A stretch of 64,000 nucleotides of DNA from Blattamonas nauphoetae. Taxonomy: Eukaryota > Preaxostyla > Oxymonadida. A program made the translations under genes and the position numbers. Positions 1-11,125 of the stretch are shown one piece after another (positions within the stretch are counted from its first letter, which is position 1; the number at the start of each line of letters is the position of its first letter). The stretch is from the NCBI GenBank assembly GCA_033064195.1, contig JARBJD010000263.1, positions 43,290 to 107,289 of the forward strand, read 5' to 3'. A model generated the notes under the pieces. The model made no database searches and was not told the origin of the DNA. It saw nothing but the letters and a program-made list of their open reading frames with translations.

Positions 1-69
1 TGGAGTTTGCATCGATAAGGATGTCTTTCGGGGTCCGAATGAAGATTTTAGGATGTTCTTACTGGTTGA

Positions 70-359
70 ATGGAGAATCAAGAATCATTAACAAGCACTG
101 AAGGTTATTGGAGATGGGGACCAAATGAAGTGGAAAATATGACAAAGATACCATGTGAACAGTATCGGTTGGTAATCCTGTGTATTTATTTCGATTTTCT
201 TTTAGTAGAGATGATTTATCAGAATCAAGTTATCGAAATAGTCCATCATTTGATGATATTTCAAAACAAAGGAAAAGCACCTTTGTATTTTCCGACTTCG
301 ATGTTGACTTTGTTCAAAAGTCCATACAAGTCTTGTCCATCCTGAATTGTGGAGTTTGA
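70..359 (+). CDS. small protein, or last exons of a gene that starts upstream of the window
   Basis: Two exons, 70-167 and 206-359, join across a 38-nt GT-AG intron (168-205). Without splicing the second exon is in the wrong frame; with it the frame stays open to TGA at 357-359. From the ATG at 70 the product is about 83 residues, rich in Ser and acidic residues, ending in a short hydrophobic stretch. I recognise no domain. The frame is closed immediately upstream of the ATG (TGA at 67-69), so either this is a complete small gene or an earlier exon joins past position 69. I cannot tell which. Confidence 0.35.
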
Positions 360-579
360 AGCCGATTGGATCGTTTGTTTGTCAGCAGAACAAAAAGATG
401 GGCCAGCACACTAGTTTGTCTCAGAATGGTCAATTATTTTAAAGGAAAAAATTGGATCAATTTGTAGAAGCGGTTCAAGAGATATATAGAACCCAATTTT
501 TTGGAATGAGTGATTCAATTGATCTTGTCCTTAATACTTATTTCGATCACCTTTAGCACTATAAACGTGGCAAAGTCCC

Positions 580-613
580 TTCTCTGTTGGAACCGGGGTA
601 ACCCGGTCATCCG

Positions 614-646
<33 letters not shown>

Positions 647-697
647 GGCCCCTGCGCAAGGATGACCTAAAGTACTTCGAGAAAGGTACAGAGTTTT
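580..697 (+). ncRNA. U6: U6 spliceosomal snRNA
   Basis: The stretch 613-660 is almost identical to the universal U6 core. The ACAGAGA box, which pairs with the 5' splice site, is at 630-636, and the AGC catalytic triad is at 642-644. The sequence after it (about 657-690) can fold into the U6 internal stem-loop. The 5' part differs from other eukaryotes: 592-607 forms a perfect 6-bp stem (ACCGGG/CCCGGT) capped by a GTAA tetraloop of the GNRA class. A run of nine T at 694-702 marks RNA polymerase III termination. The 5' end is estimated; I see no unmistakable TATA or upstream element, only AT-rich sequence. The gene fits the many introns in this window. Confidence 0.9.
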
Positions 698-702
698 TTT
701 TT
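694..702 (+). terminator. RNA polymerase III T-run terminator of U6
   Basis: Nine consecutive T directly follow the U6 3' stem-loop. This is the standard polymerase III stop signal. Confidence 0.8.
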
Positions 703-1183
703 AGATCCAATTTCAAAACGGACACACTGACACAGTAAAGCCACTGAATCAGACTCATTTATGCATAAATCGTATCTCCGTCGATTCTGAATCAGATACA
801 ATTATACCAATACACTAGAAGGCAGCAATAACCAGAAAAACTCGTTCCGGTTTTTGGACATCAGATTTGCTAAATCTCCTGGGCAAGCAGTCTAAAAAAT
901 GTGAAAAGGAGATTCTCTGAATCAAAATTAATCAAGGAATGTTTCTGTTGGGTGCAGTAAGGTCTGTTTGAACGTTTAAAAGGGTGTGTTGAGAAGGTGT
1001 CGAAGAACTTCATGCAGCAAAACTTAATCTCGGATATCAGGCTAACAGGGACGAGGACTGGACGAAATTATGATTATCCAAGACTTTTTCTGTCACAAAA
1101 TGATTTGGTTCACTCACAAATCACACCGAAAACAAAAAGTGGTCTTGATCGGTCTTTTCTCTTCCTGAAGCTGTGAAGTTGCT
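703..1183. other. intergenic, nothing recognised
   Basis: This 481-bp stretch between U6 and the DUF2009 gene is AT-rich. It has no long ORF, no repeat and no RNA gene that I can recognise. It presumably holds the promoter of the downstream gene. Confidence 0.5.
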
Positions 1184-3596
1184 ATGATTCCAGTAAAACT
1201 TCCAACAAAAACCTCAGATATATCAAATGATTCATTGTCGGACGAAGAAACCTCTCAAACCGAAGAGGAATCGTCACACACTGAGGAAACCCCAACCCTT
1301 TTGTCAAAGTTGCTAGACAATCCTGAAGAGTATTTTTTTCACATTTTCTCATCCATTTTTGCCAGTGCCGAGAAATTACTGTCTGTAGATGCTCGAAAGA
1401 CGCAAGGTAATTTTTCTCAAAACAATTCATTCATCCAGAAGCAGAAGAAGTGATAAATCCAGAAATCTGTATCGAATGCGATGAAAAACCTCCGACTATC
1501 TTTTGCTTTCAATGCAATGGTCTGATTCACGCTGAATTGTCACACCATCTTCTTCCGTTATTTCTTCTGAGTAGATTCGTTCTGCGCCGAATGTTTCCAG
1601 ATTTTCCACTCAAAAGGTACGAAATTCAGTTCATTTCACGTTTATTTGCAGGAAATCGAAAAAATCACCAAACTAGTCAAGTTATTCCAAATCACAAGCA
1701 ACCAACCACACAAGGACCAGAAAACGATGAAACACCAGCCCCATCTCTCGAAACACAAGAACCTCCTATTCAAATTCCCGTTTTATTGAACATTAATGAT
1801 AAGCTTCCATCCCCATCACCCAGTCCAATTCTTACGCCCTCTGCTGTCGTGCATAGCAGATGGTATGAACGGGCAAAGTATATTCCTCTTCGCCTCACTC
1901 GTGAGGAACGAAAACGAATGCGTCTAATTGATGCTGTACTGTCCACATGCAATTACACTGATCTCGTCGACAATACTTCCTTCACAAACAGCTCGAAGAG
2001 AATTGGGAAAATTGTTCAAGAACTCTGTGGAATCTTGACTGGTCTCGTCATTTCAGTGGACTATAAAGTTGGGCAACAACTCATTGCTGACCGAGACTTC
2101 GCACACAATGGCAAATTCTACCAAAATATGTTCGAAAGTATCCACCTCATCTGTTTCTTTAGCGACTTTATGCATTCCTTTATCTCCATCTTCTCTGATC
2201 AGTTGGCCGAAGGTACAAAATCACGAATCCAGACAAGATGCGATCTTCTTATGGAAAACTAATGTATTGCCTGATGGATTCTCAGCTTGCTGAAGTCAGA
2301 GACATGCTTGGATTCAACTGCGTTATTCCTATTCGATCAGTATACCAGTTTCTAGAAAAACATGGCATTACAGCGATGCTCGATGATCCTCTCATCGACC
2401 TCGCGACGATGGAGATTTACGCAACTGATACCAAAAAAAGAGCCCAAGTCGATCGAGAGATCAAAATGAAGGAGAAAGCAGTGAAGGTTCTCTCAACAAG
2501 GTATTCCCGCGATAGCCACAAAGAAAAAAATGGCCACGTCAAATCAAAGCCAGTTCAGAGCGGATATGGATACTACAGCTGGGGATCACGCCCTCGCCCA
2601 CCATCTCCAGACCTTCCCGCAGAGATTTGTGGTGGTCCGGAGAATCTTCCGAAACCACTCAACATTCAAACCAACGCCGACCCAGAAGACGTAAAATGGG
2701 CGCTCTATTCGCTTGCGGACAACCAGGCCTTCCTTCGATTTAACTCTGAGCCCTGCCGAAGGATGTTAGAGTACCTTGACATGTACTTCGATGGAGACCG
2801 AGCTGGTGAGTCAATTGCACAGGATGGTGAGGAGGACACGGTGAAGCCAAAGAGTGGATTCTGGAACGCTGTCCTTCATCCATTTCAGTCGTCACCTCAA
2901 CAGACAGCTCGTCCGAAGCTGAAACAGAAGGGCGACCTCTCGATTGAAGTTGGGGTCAAAGGTGCTCGTCTCCGCCACGACCACACTCGACAGTTTCATT
3001 ACGTTAAGCAAACCCTCACTCTCTGGAACGCCATTTTGACTGAAATGTTCAAGTTGTGGAGTCTCGCTGAACAGGACCTGTTGGATCCAAGACAAGTTTA
3101 CCAAATAAAGGACACCGGTCAGGGCAGACACAGAATGCAGGTCTGCTCGCGTGTTGGCCGAGAAATGACGAAGATTCTTCGAACTGTCCAGAGCGAGCTG
3201 AAGGAGGGATGGATTGGCTCATCGGTCATCCATCTCGGAGACACCAACGTTCCCAATGCCTTCCTTTTCATCGACAAATATGCTCAGATCTCGCGCATCT
3301 TGACGCCCATCGTTCTCGTGCTTGACAAGATTCCTGTCCTCTGCAAAGAGAACCACGGTATCCAGAAATATATCGAGCAAGACTTCGGATCGGCTGATGG
3401 CTGTCGGTTGGAGATTCTGCAGGATTTCTTCAGATTTGCTTTTGATGGCTCAGGCTCTGATTCTTTCTTCGAGGCTGGCTCCTGCATTGATGGGAGGCTT
3501 ACCTCTGCCTGGAATTGGTGTTCAAAGTTGGAACAGAAGCGATTTTTCCCTGTCTTTCTTCTGACCGGGTTCACAAGTTTTGATGGGCAATTCTAA
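1184..3596 (+). CDS. B-box zinc finger + DUF2009 (UPF0652) protein
   Basis: Five exons (1184-1406, 1439-1519, 1575-1616, 1652-2137, 2203-3596) give 741 residues; the introns are 32, 55, 35 and 65 nt. The acidic N-terminus is followed by a small Cys/His zinc-binding module of B-box type (CIECDEKPPTIFC, then CAEC, then His residues). It appears only when the 55- and 35-nt introns are both removed, which supports the model. From WYERAKYIPLRLTREERKR onward the protein follows the conserved DUF2009 family. The join across the 65-nt intron restores FEIGRRYKITNPDKMR, and the C-terminus CIDGRLTSAWNWCSK...FPVFLLTGF is the family signature. DUF2009 proteins are widespread in eukaryotes but have no well-defined role. 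The gene converges on the minus-strand gene ending at 3712. Confidence 0.85.
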
Positions 3597-3711
3597 TCCA
3601 CTCTATTCCATTTACTCACCAGATTTTCATCATATAATGCTTGCTAAGTCAATCAAGAGGAAGTGTAAAACAGTCTGTCTGAACGAACAGGGAAAAGAAT
3701 AATAGCGACTG

Positions 3712-6700
3712 TCAAGCCGACGAAAAGCTAACTAACTGTCTGACAAAAGAACAGTCATGCCTAATTGAAGATATAAAAGGAATTGGTGAGGAGCGTCTCG
3801 TGGCATGATGATAAGGAGAGACTCCAACAATACTATCAAAATCAAAAAAATGTAAGGATGGAATTTGGTTGGATGAAAGGTTCTCGTTCACCGTGTTCGG
3901 ATCACCCACGCTTTCTAAAACCATGTTCGGAACGATATCAATGGCCGTAACTTTCGTATTGTCTCTTTTGAATTCTGCGTCCAGCAAAGGATACAACTCA
4001 TCTTCCATCTCGTCCAGCACTTTCATCAGATTTGAACACGCTTGGAAGAGCTGCGGAGTCTTGCTCAGAAGTGTCTCGATCTGAACGGGATTCTGGAAGA
4101 GCTCGGAGCTGAAGGAGGAAACAGAGTCGCTGTTCGACAGTGGGGTTGGTGAGCTGTGTAAGAAATGATGTGTGTGAGTTGTTTGGCTTTGAGGGTGGAT
4201 TCGGCAGAGACGTGGGGTGTTTGGTTGAAGGAGAGGAGGCATGAACTGAGACACAGGTGACGTTTGGTATGAAGGGATGAGGGGAGAGCTGGGGAACGGA
4301 GTTCCATCGTAAATCTGCGAGGGCGAGTGGCTGAACTGCATCATCCCTCGTGTCTGATGTCGGTCTGCAGATTGCGAACGATTCATCAAGTTGGAGCACG
4401 CAATCGGCGAGAGGGGGTTATTCCGCCTGCTCTCGTCGTCTACGTCATTCGCGTTTCTAAAATAAAGTATCAAAGGACGGTTTTCGCGGTGGGGAGATCG
4501 AGACGCAAATGTCAACGTGCTTGGTGATGGGAGGTTCGGGGCAGGGCAGTCGCTCAGCGGAGCGTTTGGATTGGTCCACGAAAGTTCCGATTCAGAAGGG
4601 ACAAAGGAGATCATGTGGGATTCTCCGAGGTTGGTCCGCTCCGTGGACATCAATCCTCCGCAAGGACTGATCAACGAGACGGTCGGCGAGTGGACACTAT
4701 CCAACGGGCGAGTCAGGTTGAAGCCCCCCGAGCTTGTTGCGGGAGGAGCAGATGTCGAGCGCGATTGAGTGCTGAGATGCAGATGCGTCCTGCGCTGGAT
4801 CTCATCACTATGTGAGTGTTGAGGGTTGGAATTCGAGACAACAGATGAAACATCGTCATTAAATACAGCAATTTGGTATGGGAAGGAGGGATGTTGTGAG
4901 AGGAATAATTTTCGGATGGAGCCCCGACTAAACTCACAAACCTGTCTGATAGGTTTGTGAGATAAATGAAGATTGGAGCTCTGGTTCTGAGAATGTGGTT
5001 GTAAAAGCAATGAATTGAAAAAAGTGGAATGGTATTTTTGATTGCCGGAACTTATCTTGCAGAATGATGGTGGAAAACAATGTACGAATGAAAAAGATGG
5101 TTCCGATGTCGCTGAATGTATAGGGTCTGGTTTCCCCGATAAATAATAACAAAATGTGCGTATTTCAATCTTCTCTAGAGAAGAATGAGTGGGAGGGGGA
5201 GGAGGGGGTTCACAAAGCGAAGAATTATCCTGACTTTGGTTTGGGGTCGGGACAGCGTCCCATACTATCAAACTTGAGGTTTTCCGGAAATGCGATAAGG
5301 ATTTTGGTTTCGGGAGACATTGGTTATTGTTCGTTCTTTCGCTACAAACCAATTCGAAGGGCTTGTTATTTGTGTGTTCATTTTGTGTTCTTTCTGGATT
5401 TGTCTGATCTTTTTGGTTAGACCATGAAGCAAAAAACTGTGGAGGAGGTGATTCAGATGTCGGTGTGGATTCATTTTGGTTTGATTCAAAATAGTCATGA
5501 AAACTTGCTGCCTCGTCTTGTTCTGAGTACCGACTATCCATTGAAGAACACGACATTGATAATGAACAATGGTCGGTTGCCGATGAAATGTTAGCAATGT
5601 CATATTCAGAATTGATTGACATTGCATCTGTTGAATCATTCTGGAGATCATGTTCAAGTTCAAATGGATCGAGACCATCGTCACAATCATCATCTGGGAA
5701 AAGAGAGCTCTCATAGTGTTTTGTTGTATTAACAGTGTCATCTTCAAGGAACACAACACTGGAACTGGCTCGACTTCGTCCAAGTGAGACAGGAGGTCGT
5801 ATCTTCGTACCACTGACGTAATGTTCTTGATTGGACAGCCGAGATGCACACGTTGCACAGTCCGACTGGAAATATTTGCGATGGTTTGTGTACTCCACGA
5901 TGACAGGAGGGTTGGACAGCCGAGGTTTGGTGAGTCCTAACATGAAGGGAGTGATGTTCCGCCGTGTTCGAACAAAATAGTTAAACACAGAATGTTCAGC
6001 CCGAAAAGCATCGGCCGTTGTTTGGGAGCCACTCAGATATTCGTCTCTTTCCAAACAAAATGGGCGATTGATGTTTGTTTCACTGCCATCATCAAACGGA
6101 TCAAAAGAATCAATGTATTCAGGTGAATGAATTCCCCTTTCTTGTGCAAGAGTGTTTTGAATTGGCTGGCTGATGTGGAGAGGTTTTGCCGGCGAGATTG
6201 GCGGTGAGAGAGGACGGTCTGTGATAAGAGGAGGATAGCATGTTTTTCCCAATGGAGACATCACATGTGGTTTCGGAGAGGCAGTGATGTGTTGCTGTTG
6301 TGACGTGAACGATGGGATGGATGACGGAAAGGTCTGGAGTGATGGTGAATTGTGAGCTGATGAAGTGAATGGTGATTGTGTTTCGCGAAGAAAGGGTGGA
6401 CGTGGGGTAGAGAGAAATTGTGTTTGGTCGTGTTGTGGGCCAGTTGTGTTTAGAAAGCCGATCCAAGGAATTTGGTGTTGAATCTGGGAGTATCAGATCG
6501 GAAATGTAAAAGGAAAAGTAGAACAAGACAAACTCTTGCTAGATGCATCTGCCGCGAGATATAGGATTGGAGGGCAGCTTGAAAGATGTGTTGAATCCGA
6601 TCTTTCATGGATTGTTTTTTGTGATTAAAACGAAACTGGCCTTCTACAAAAGTTCCGCTGTTTAAACATTCCACTAAAATCCCATTAGCAATGAATATAG

Positions 6701-6970
6701 CGGTTTGTGTATCTATTTTGTTGGTTTGTGACGTTGAAGAGAAAATTCCAGGAGTTAACTGGCACAAAAGGACCAAGGATAGGGAAGAATGGACTGTGGA
6801 TGAAATAAATGCTGTAAATTCGTGTGGTGTTGAATGTAATAGTTTGTCCTGAATTAAAAAATTTAAGATAGGCTTCGTAAAACACACCGGTTGGGATGAT
6901 GGTGAATAAAGTCGCGAATCAGCCACAATTGTCGAAATAAGTGGGACCAACGACTCAGGGGTTACTCCTT
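3712..6970 (-). CDS. Ser/Pro/Thr-rich protein of unknown function
   Basis: Two exons (6970-6534 and 6483-3712) join in phase 0 across a 50-nt intron (6484-6533) and encode about 1060 residues to the stop at 3712. The N-terminal part looks folded (a hydrophobic, helical stretch including IDTQTAIFIANGILVECL and YISRQMHLARIQHQ). The rest is low-complexity, rich in Ser, Pro, Thr, Asn and Gln, and probably disordered. The start is unresolved: a further open stretch at 7193-7027 ends at a good donor and 6971 is a good acceptor, but the phases of that pair do not fit, and no ATG lies in frame there. A 39-nt in-frame GT-AG stretch near 6850-6890 may also be an intron. I do not recognise a family. It is probably divergent from the hydrolase gene at 7199. 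Confidence 0.6.
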
Positions 6971-7198
6971 CTGCAATGGTTCAACAAAACAGATTTAATA
7001 GTTTATTGAGACAGGAAAAAACATACTGTGTTCTTGGAATCCCATGTTCTGAGAAAAACTGTGGGAGTAAAGGAGTTCCCCAGTGACAGAGTCGATGAGG
7101 AGATACCCATTCATTGGGCGCAAAGAAAGAACGGCTTTGTGAGAATTGCGAGAAATTTAATGTATGGGCTGAAAAATTTTCAATTGAACTCAACGAAC

Positions 7199-7791
7199 AT
7201 GACGGAGAAATACGGGCTCATTATTGTAGATATTCAGATGGATTACTTTCCTGGGGGAAAAGCAGAACTTGTAGAACCGGAAAAAGCAACCGCAAACGCA
7301 GAAAAAGTTCTCTCCGCCTTCCGAGCAAAGAACCTCCCAGTTTATGTCGTCCAACACGTCAGTGACAAAGGTGCACCCTTTCTCGCTGAAGGAACCCCTG
7401 GTGTTGAGGTTCATCCCAAGGTTAAGCCTACCGACAAGGAGTTCCTTGTCCAGAAGAAGACCCCAAGCTCATTCTTCCAAACCAACCTGGCTTCTCTCAT
7501 GAAAGAGAATGGTGTCACACATGGTGTTGTCGTTGGTATGATGTCGCACATGTGTGTTGACTCGACAAGGTCTCCTCTTTTCTCTCATCCTCCATCATCT
7601 CTTTCACCAGTCGGGACTGTGTTCAAAATGGGTTTAAACTCACAGTGCTTGAAGATTGCTGTACCACAATGAATCTTGAATGGAAAGGAGAGAAACTCAC
7701 AGCTTCTCAAATCCACGCCTCCTTCATGGCAGCGCTCAGTCAAATGTGGGGCAAAGTCACAACCTCTGATGAATTCATCAAAACACTGTAA
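7199..7791 (+). CDS. isochorismatase-like / nicotinamidase-family cysteine hydrolase
   Basis: Two exons (7199-7569, 7611-7791; 41-nt intron) encode 183 residues, the usual size for this family. All three catalytic residues are visible: Asp in LIIVDIQMDYFPGG, Lys in VQKKTPSSFF, and the nucleophilic Cys in GMMSHMCVDST. Splicing restores the family C-terminus (FKLTVLEDCCTT), which the unspliced frame loses. Members hydrolyse nicotinamide, isochorismate or related amides and esters; nicotinamide salvage is the likely role, but the substrate cannot be fixed from sequence alone. I chose the ATG at 7199 because the family begins right there with the beta-strand carrying the Asp. Confidence 0.85.
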
Positions 7792-8070
7792 TTTATCTAT
7801 TTGTTTCCTCCCACGGCTTTTCTTCGCAAATCTTACTCGTTCTTTGGACACTTCCTCTCAGAGTGTGGTTCTTTTTATTTCCGAAAAGTAATCACTGATC
7901 TTCGATTTCTTCTGATTCGATCGGAGTGGTCGTCGTGGTGAAAAAAATGTGACAACACAATTAATAGAGTCGAATGATCACAGATAAAAGCCGATATGGG
8001 TGATTGAATTCACGATGTTTTGGAGTTATGGGTGACTGTTCTAAACTTCTTCTCCGAATAGGTAGTTCTC

Positions 8071-10921
8071 ATGAGTAGAATTAAAGTATCCCTTATATCA
8101 GGAAACAGTCTGATGTCTGCACGTGTTGCACCTGTGTGCGATCCATTTGTTGTCCTCAAATTGGGCACCACAAAATATATCTCAACGACAAAGAGAGGTG
8201 TCAATGGTATGCCTTTATTCAACACCGGTTATCATTAACTTTTGTTCTTTCTATTCATTTTTAGTGAAATGGAACGAAGGTTTCATCTTCAACCTTGGCA
8301 GTTATCAACCGATTCTCCGAGTTGAATGCTTCGACAAGGACCGGATCAAAATTGGAAAAGCCGATAACATTGGGTCAACTGAAATTGATCTTTCACCATA
8401 TTTGCATTCACTTCCACAAACTGTGACGGTATATTGATATCTCTCAAATCAACCTTATCCATCATTTCTTAAACAATAGGCTCAACTGAAATGGGGAACA
8501 CTTACATTGACGATTTCTGATCCAGATTCATCCGCTCATTTTGGAAACACTCAACTTCCGTCACAGGCAATGCAAACACAAGCACGTCCACCTCAACAGT
8601 CTACTCAAGCCACAACATCAAAGCCCGCTTCAGCCGCTCAAAAACCATCACCTTCAACACAGCCAGCAAATAAACCACCCACACCACAAGCCGATTCATT
8701 CGGATATGCAGATGGTGATGTCACAACAGCTGAGCAACCATCTCAACCACAATGGGGAATTCATCAAGGAAAACGACCACCACCTCCATTTAGAAAGGGA
8801 GGAAAGAGAAAGGGCAAAAGGCCGCCACGTCCCCATAAGCTGACTCATGAACAATGGCTCAAACTGCAGAACATCGATCTCAGTCAGACTGTTCAACTCC
8901 ACGGTTCAATCTTCGCTGCCCCACCAACGGAAGTCGACCCAGAAGATGCCCCACCACCCGTCAATATCCAAACCGAACAGATCACAAAAGCTGAACAAGA
9001 CGAGATTCAAAAGAGATGGGCAAAGTTCGTTGCTTACATGGCGAAACCATTCAACTATGACTCAAAATACAAGAAGCAACTCCAACAATTGGATGCCATG
9101 GGTGCTCTCAACTTGGAAAGAGTCAAGAGAGACCACATTCCTCCCATCACCATCAACTACTGCTGTGCCCTCTTCTTCTGCCCATACGAAGATCTCCCCC
9201 ACACTCTCGACCTCGGCCCTGTGAACGACGCAATTACCATGGCCGAGCTGTTCATCAGCCGTGGATTCACCGTTGTGTATGTTTGTGATGCCACACCCAA
9301 AGAATACTACATTTGGATGAACTGGCTGCTCGAGAATGTCGAAAAGGAGTTTGTGTCATACTTCTCAGGTCACGGCACACAAATCAAGGATACCACCGGA
9401 AAGGAAGCCGACGGACTCAGCGAAGTTATGGTGTTCTACAACGAAAAGACGAAATTCAAGAACACTGGCAAGTCAAACGACAAGATTCAAGCTGTCCAGG
9501 GAATCACAGACGAGACAGTCGAAGATACAGTCATGTTTGACCTGATTGCCGGAAAGGACTACAACGACACTCGCATCGTCCTTCTGTCTGACTGCTGCCA
9601 TTCGGGAACTATGTTCAACATGGACCAAGTCCCAGAGGGTGGACACCTCATGACCCCTCCGTTTAATGTTGTGTGCGTTGGTTCTGCTCAAGATTCCCAA
9701 ACCGCCAAGCAGACAGTTTTGGGCGGGAAGGAAAGCGGAGTTTTCACGTACAACTTCTGCCAACTCCTCAAACAGAAGCCACTCTCAACCTTCCTCGATC
9801 TCAAATCGTACATGGGCTCCCAGATCAAGAAGTACCAAACCATCCAACTCACTGGGTCCTCCGCTGCTCTGTACCGCGAGCCAATCCTCCCAAATGTTCC
9901 AGCCGGCGACAGAATCAAGTTTGCTCATGAAGTCACTGCTCAGGACACTGGTGGAATTCCTCCCACAGCCATCGTTGAAGCACCAAAGGCCGACGAACAA
10001 TCCGAAATTGAGAAACAAGAAGCCAAGAAGAGATGGGATGCTTTCCAAGCAGAGATGAAGAAACCAGCAAACTACAACTCCAAATACAAGAAGCAGCTCC
10101 AAGAACTCGATGCCATGGGCGCGATCAACTTGGAACGTCTCACCAAAGAACAGATCCCCACCTCCTTCCGCATCAACTACTCCGCCGGCCTGTTCTTCTG
10201 CCCGTACGAAGATCTCCCCCACACACTCGACCTTGGTCCTGTGAACGATGCCATTGAATATGCCAAGTTGTTCATCGAACGCGGATATACTGTCTGCTAC
10301 CTCTGCGACGCCACACCTCTCGAATACTACAAATGGGTGGATTGGCTGTTGGAGAACACAGAAAAGGAGTTCATCAGCATCTTCTCCGGCCACGGAACAC
10401 AGATCCCAGATACAACTGGACGAGAGGCAGATGGACTGAGTGAGGTGATGGTCTTCTACAACTCCAAAAAGAAGAAGAGAGCAACAGGCACAGCAGTCCC
10501 CAAGATCGACCCCGTGTCTGGTATCACCGAGGAAACAGTGGAAGACACTGTCATGTTCGATCTGATCTCGTCAAAGGACTACCCCGAGATGAGATCAGTC
10601 TTCCTCACCGATTGCTGCCACTCAGGCTCAATGTTCAACATGGAATACACAATTGGGGAGGATGGTGAGCCTATCACACCACCATATAACGTTATCTGCG
10701 TCGGATCGGCTCAGGACAACCAGACCGCCAAGCAGACCATGTTGGGTGGGAAGGAGATCGGAGTCTTCACGTACAACTTCACAAAACTTATCCGCGAGAA
10801 GCCAAAGACGACATTCAACGACTTGAAAACATATATGGACAAGACTATCAAGAAATATCAGACAATTGTACTTTCAGCCAGTGCTGAAGCCCTGTACGAT
10901 GATCCAATTCTCATGGATTAA
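8071..10921 (+). CDS. C2 domain + two tandem metacaspase (peptidase C14) domains
   Basis: Three exons (8071-8206, 8265-8428, 8480-10921; introns 58 and 51 nt) encode 913 residues. Residues 1-110 form a C2-like Ca2+/lipid-binding domain (CDPFVVLKLG, then VKWNEGFIFNL and LRVECFDKD). A Pro/Gln-rich and then basic linker (about 115-230) follows, then two closely similar caspase-fold domains. Domain 1 has the catalytic pair His398 (FSGHGTQ) and Cys473 (SDCCHSG). Domain 2 has His738 (FSGHGTQ) and Cys813 (TDCCHSG). Both dyads are intact, and each domain is preceded by the same YKKQLQ(Q/E)LDAMGA segment, so this is an internal duplication. Metacaspases cleave after Arg or Lys and are often Ca2+-dependent; the C2 domain suggests recruitment to membranes. 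The start at 8071 is the first ATG before the C2 strand. Confidence 0.9.
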
Positions 10922-11125
10922 TCACAACACGTTTAACTCCGGTGTTCATTCTCGTAGTTGGTATTATTTCAAGGATTCCTTACACTTCTCACAAACATAC
11001 TCAGACCTAAATCTCACCTTTTGAATTTGTGTCTATTTCAATAAATCAATGACAAAAAACTTTGTTTTGGTTGGACATCCTGTAATTCTCTGTACCAAAG
11101 CTATTTCACATTTCAGACGAATTCA

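Noticed and set aside
531-758. Minus-strand 75-residue ORF
   Set aside because: It is the reverse strand of the U6 snRNA gene.
1450-2262. Unspliced 270-residue ORF within the DUF2009 gene
   Set aside because: It reads through three introns; splicing restores the zinc module and the conserved FEIGRRYKI block.
9785-10393. 202-residue minus-strand ORF opposite the metacaspase
   Set aside because: It is a mirror of the coding strand within a conserved catalytic domain.
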